The position numbers and the translations under genes are program-made. Positions 62,201 to 64,000 of a DNA stretch of 64,000 nucleotides are shown in pieces (within the stretch, counting starts at the first letter, position 1; the number at the start of each line of letters is the position of its first letter). Source of the stretch: Plasmodium brasilianum (taxonomy: Eukaryota > Apicomplexa > Aconoidasida > Haemosporida > Plasmodiidae); the NCBI RefSeq assembly GCF_023973825.1, contig NC_090115.1, forward strand, positions 930,001 through 994,000, read 5' to 3'. Under the pieces are notes generated by a model, which was not told where the DNA came from, did no database searches, and saw only the letters and a program-made list of their open reading frames with translations.

Positions 62201-64000
62201 TTCTCTATGACATATAATTAAAAAATTACTAATTAATGCATTTGCTCAAAAATTTTTATTAAAATGTTTTCTATCTTTTTTTTTATATCTTATTGAATGG
62301 GAAAATTGAGATAATAATGATTCTAATAAATTCATTTCTGAATATTTTATAATAATATATTTAATTATTCATAAAAAGTGTGAAAACGATTAAAATTATA
62401 TAAAACTATCATGTTATTTATTTGTTGATAATTGTAAAAAGTGATATGATATTTTTATTGGAGAAAAAGTGAAAAAAATAAAAAAACACCTTATCAATAT
62501 ATAATTTTTTTTAAAATCATAATACTATCATTTACTGCTAGTAGTATAATGTGAGACAATAAAAAAAAAAATGAAACATATGAAAATATATAATTACAAA
62601 TCTGGGTAAAATAATTCTTTATAACTACAAAAAATAAAAATAAAATGATCTTCATTAATTTCTTTTTATAGCGTAATATCAGTTCTATAAAAATCATATT
62701 AATACTTATCAACATAATTTACAGACTTATTTTTTTCATGTTAAAAATATAAAAATGAGTGTCCTTTGTCATTATTTTTACTCTTTTAAAGATATTTTTG
62801 AAAATTTCCTCTGTGAAAAATAATTTATTGTACCCATGCATTTAATGTAATATATATATTTATATATAATAGTATCAACACCATTTCAAAAACTTCTTAA
62901 ATTGTGACTATTGAAATAAAGAATAATGTAACATTATAATTTTGTATTCATGATAAAATGGAGAGTACAGAGCATATAATGTTTTTATAAAATGTAGATT
63001 ACTTTTTAACTAATATAAATATCACCAATTATGTTTCGTAATAATAGATATTTTTTAGCCTCTCAAATACTATTAAGTTATAGTTTATTAATTTTACTTT
63101 TTTATACTTTTTTTCTTCAATTAATTTAAATTTAAAATTTGCAATGTTAATTAAATCAGACATGATAAAAAATATAAGTATATTTTTATGATTTTTAAAA
63201 GATGCTAAATGGAATAATTAGTAGTATCAGTATTTAAAATTCAACATATATATATCATCTCTAAATAAAAAAAAAATTATTATATTCTTATATATAAATA
63301 CATATCTATAACTACATTTTTTTAAATACTTATATAGGCTTATTAGTTAAGTGTACCATTATAAAATAAGGTTTGTAATTGTGTATCATAAAATAATTTG
63401 CATCATTATTTATAATTTATAGTTTTCTATAAGGTGTTTGTCAGTATTTTTTTGCATAGCAAAAAAATTCCCATAAGAAAATTCATTTTGCATAGATAAT
63501 ACATTGCTAATTTTCATCTTATTCCATTCAATATTAAAAATTCTTATTATATGTAATAATAATAGATAAACCAAAATGCAATATTAAATGAGAATTAAAG
63601 AGCTAATCTAAGGGATAAATACTTATTTACATCTTATAATATACAGAATTGAAGAATATATCTACAGATTATAAAACACTATACATTATGTACATAAATT
63701 ATATTCTTAAATTTTTTTTCTTTAATTTAATTACCATATAATGAAGTATATTTGCAAAATTTAGAAGGAAATGTATAGATAAAATTCATATTTATTATTA
63801 AAATTTTTAAGCGTTCACTATTTATGTGCTACTTTTGTTATGAATAATAATAATACGCTTTTTCATTAACAAAAGCATGAATTGATGTAATTTATATATT
63901 CTGTTTAATTTTCATAATATAATGTTATAAAGAATTCCTGTATGTAAATATGTAAAGAATTGATTAATGAGAAAAAAAAAAAAAAGAAATAACGACGGCT
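59252..64000. other. gene-free AT-rich DNA to the window end
   Basis: I found no exon-1 signature, PEXEL-like exon or PIR/STP1 motif on either strand. The left side is the 5' flank of the inverted type B copy. Open stretches at 60,767-60,958 and 62,494-62,715 are F/I/L/N/K low-complexity and unsupported. Confidence 0.4.

Noticed and set aside
1..64000. CRISPR arrays, tRNA, rRNA, prokaryotic operons or insertion sequences
   Set aside because: No spaced direct repeats, RNA gene signatures, ribosome binding sites or transposase frames; introns and gene families show a eukaryotic parasite.

Overview
The window is extremely A+T-rich eukaryotic DNA: long poly(A)/poly(T) runs, AT microsatellites, hardly any open frames. 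It reads as a subtelomere of a malaria parasite, best matching Plasmodium malariae or a very close relative. The argument is gene content. Two-exon genes have a short hydrophobic exon 1 (about 29-32 codons, often ending IWICxFYND), a 116-159 bp GT-AG intron, and an exon 2 carrying a PEXEL-like RLL motif and C-terminal membrane helices (fam-l, fam-m and related exported proteins). They sit with remnants of PIR, STP1 and a tryptophan-rich antigen. The fam-l/fam-m combination is known from P. malariae; the assignment is from memory of these families, not from a search. No housekeeping gene, tRNA, rRNA or telomere repeat was seen.

Layout: a tryptophan-rich antigen pseudogene on the minus strand (2.4-3.4 kb); a fam-l pseudogene (8.1-9.0 kb), an exported-protein pseudogene called type B here (11.0-11.8 kb) and a PIR remnant (15.0 kb); a minus-strand exported-protein gene with one stop (16.3-17.2 kb); an orphan signal-peptide exon (20.05 kb); a minus-strand STP1 pseudogene (21.4-23.9 kb); type B copy 2 (26.2-27.1 kb) followed by a PIR pseudogene (30.2-31.9 kb); fam-l with one stop (33.5-34.5 kb), type B copy 3 (37.4-38.2 kb) and a PIR scrap (41.4 kb); fam-l with three stops (43.4-44.3 kb); the only intact gene, fam-m-like (49.4-50.2 kb); type B copy 4 (53.3-54.1 kb); and an inverted type B copy (58.4-59.25 kb). 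The last 4.7 kb shows no gene.

The window is built from degenerate copies of one multi-kilobase unit: a fam-l/fam-m gene, a type B gene about 2-3 kb further on, then PIR sequence about 3.1 kb after the type B stop. Non-coding flanks are also shared between copies. One conserved non-coding block recurs four times and is not explained by any gene I recognise. The predicted products would be exported into, or displayed on, the infected red cell. Almost all genes here are broken, mostly by in-frame nonsense codons or loss of the PEXEL arginine, so the region looks like a decaying archive of variant gene families with one gene still able to make a full product.
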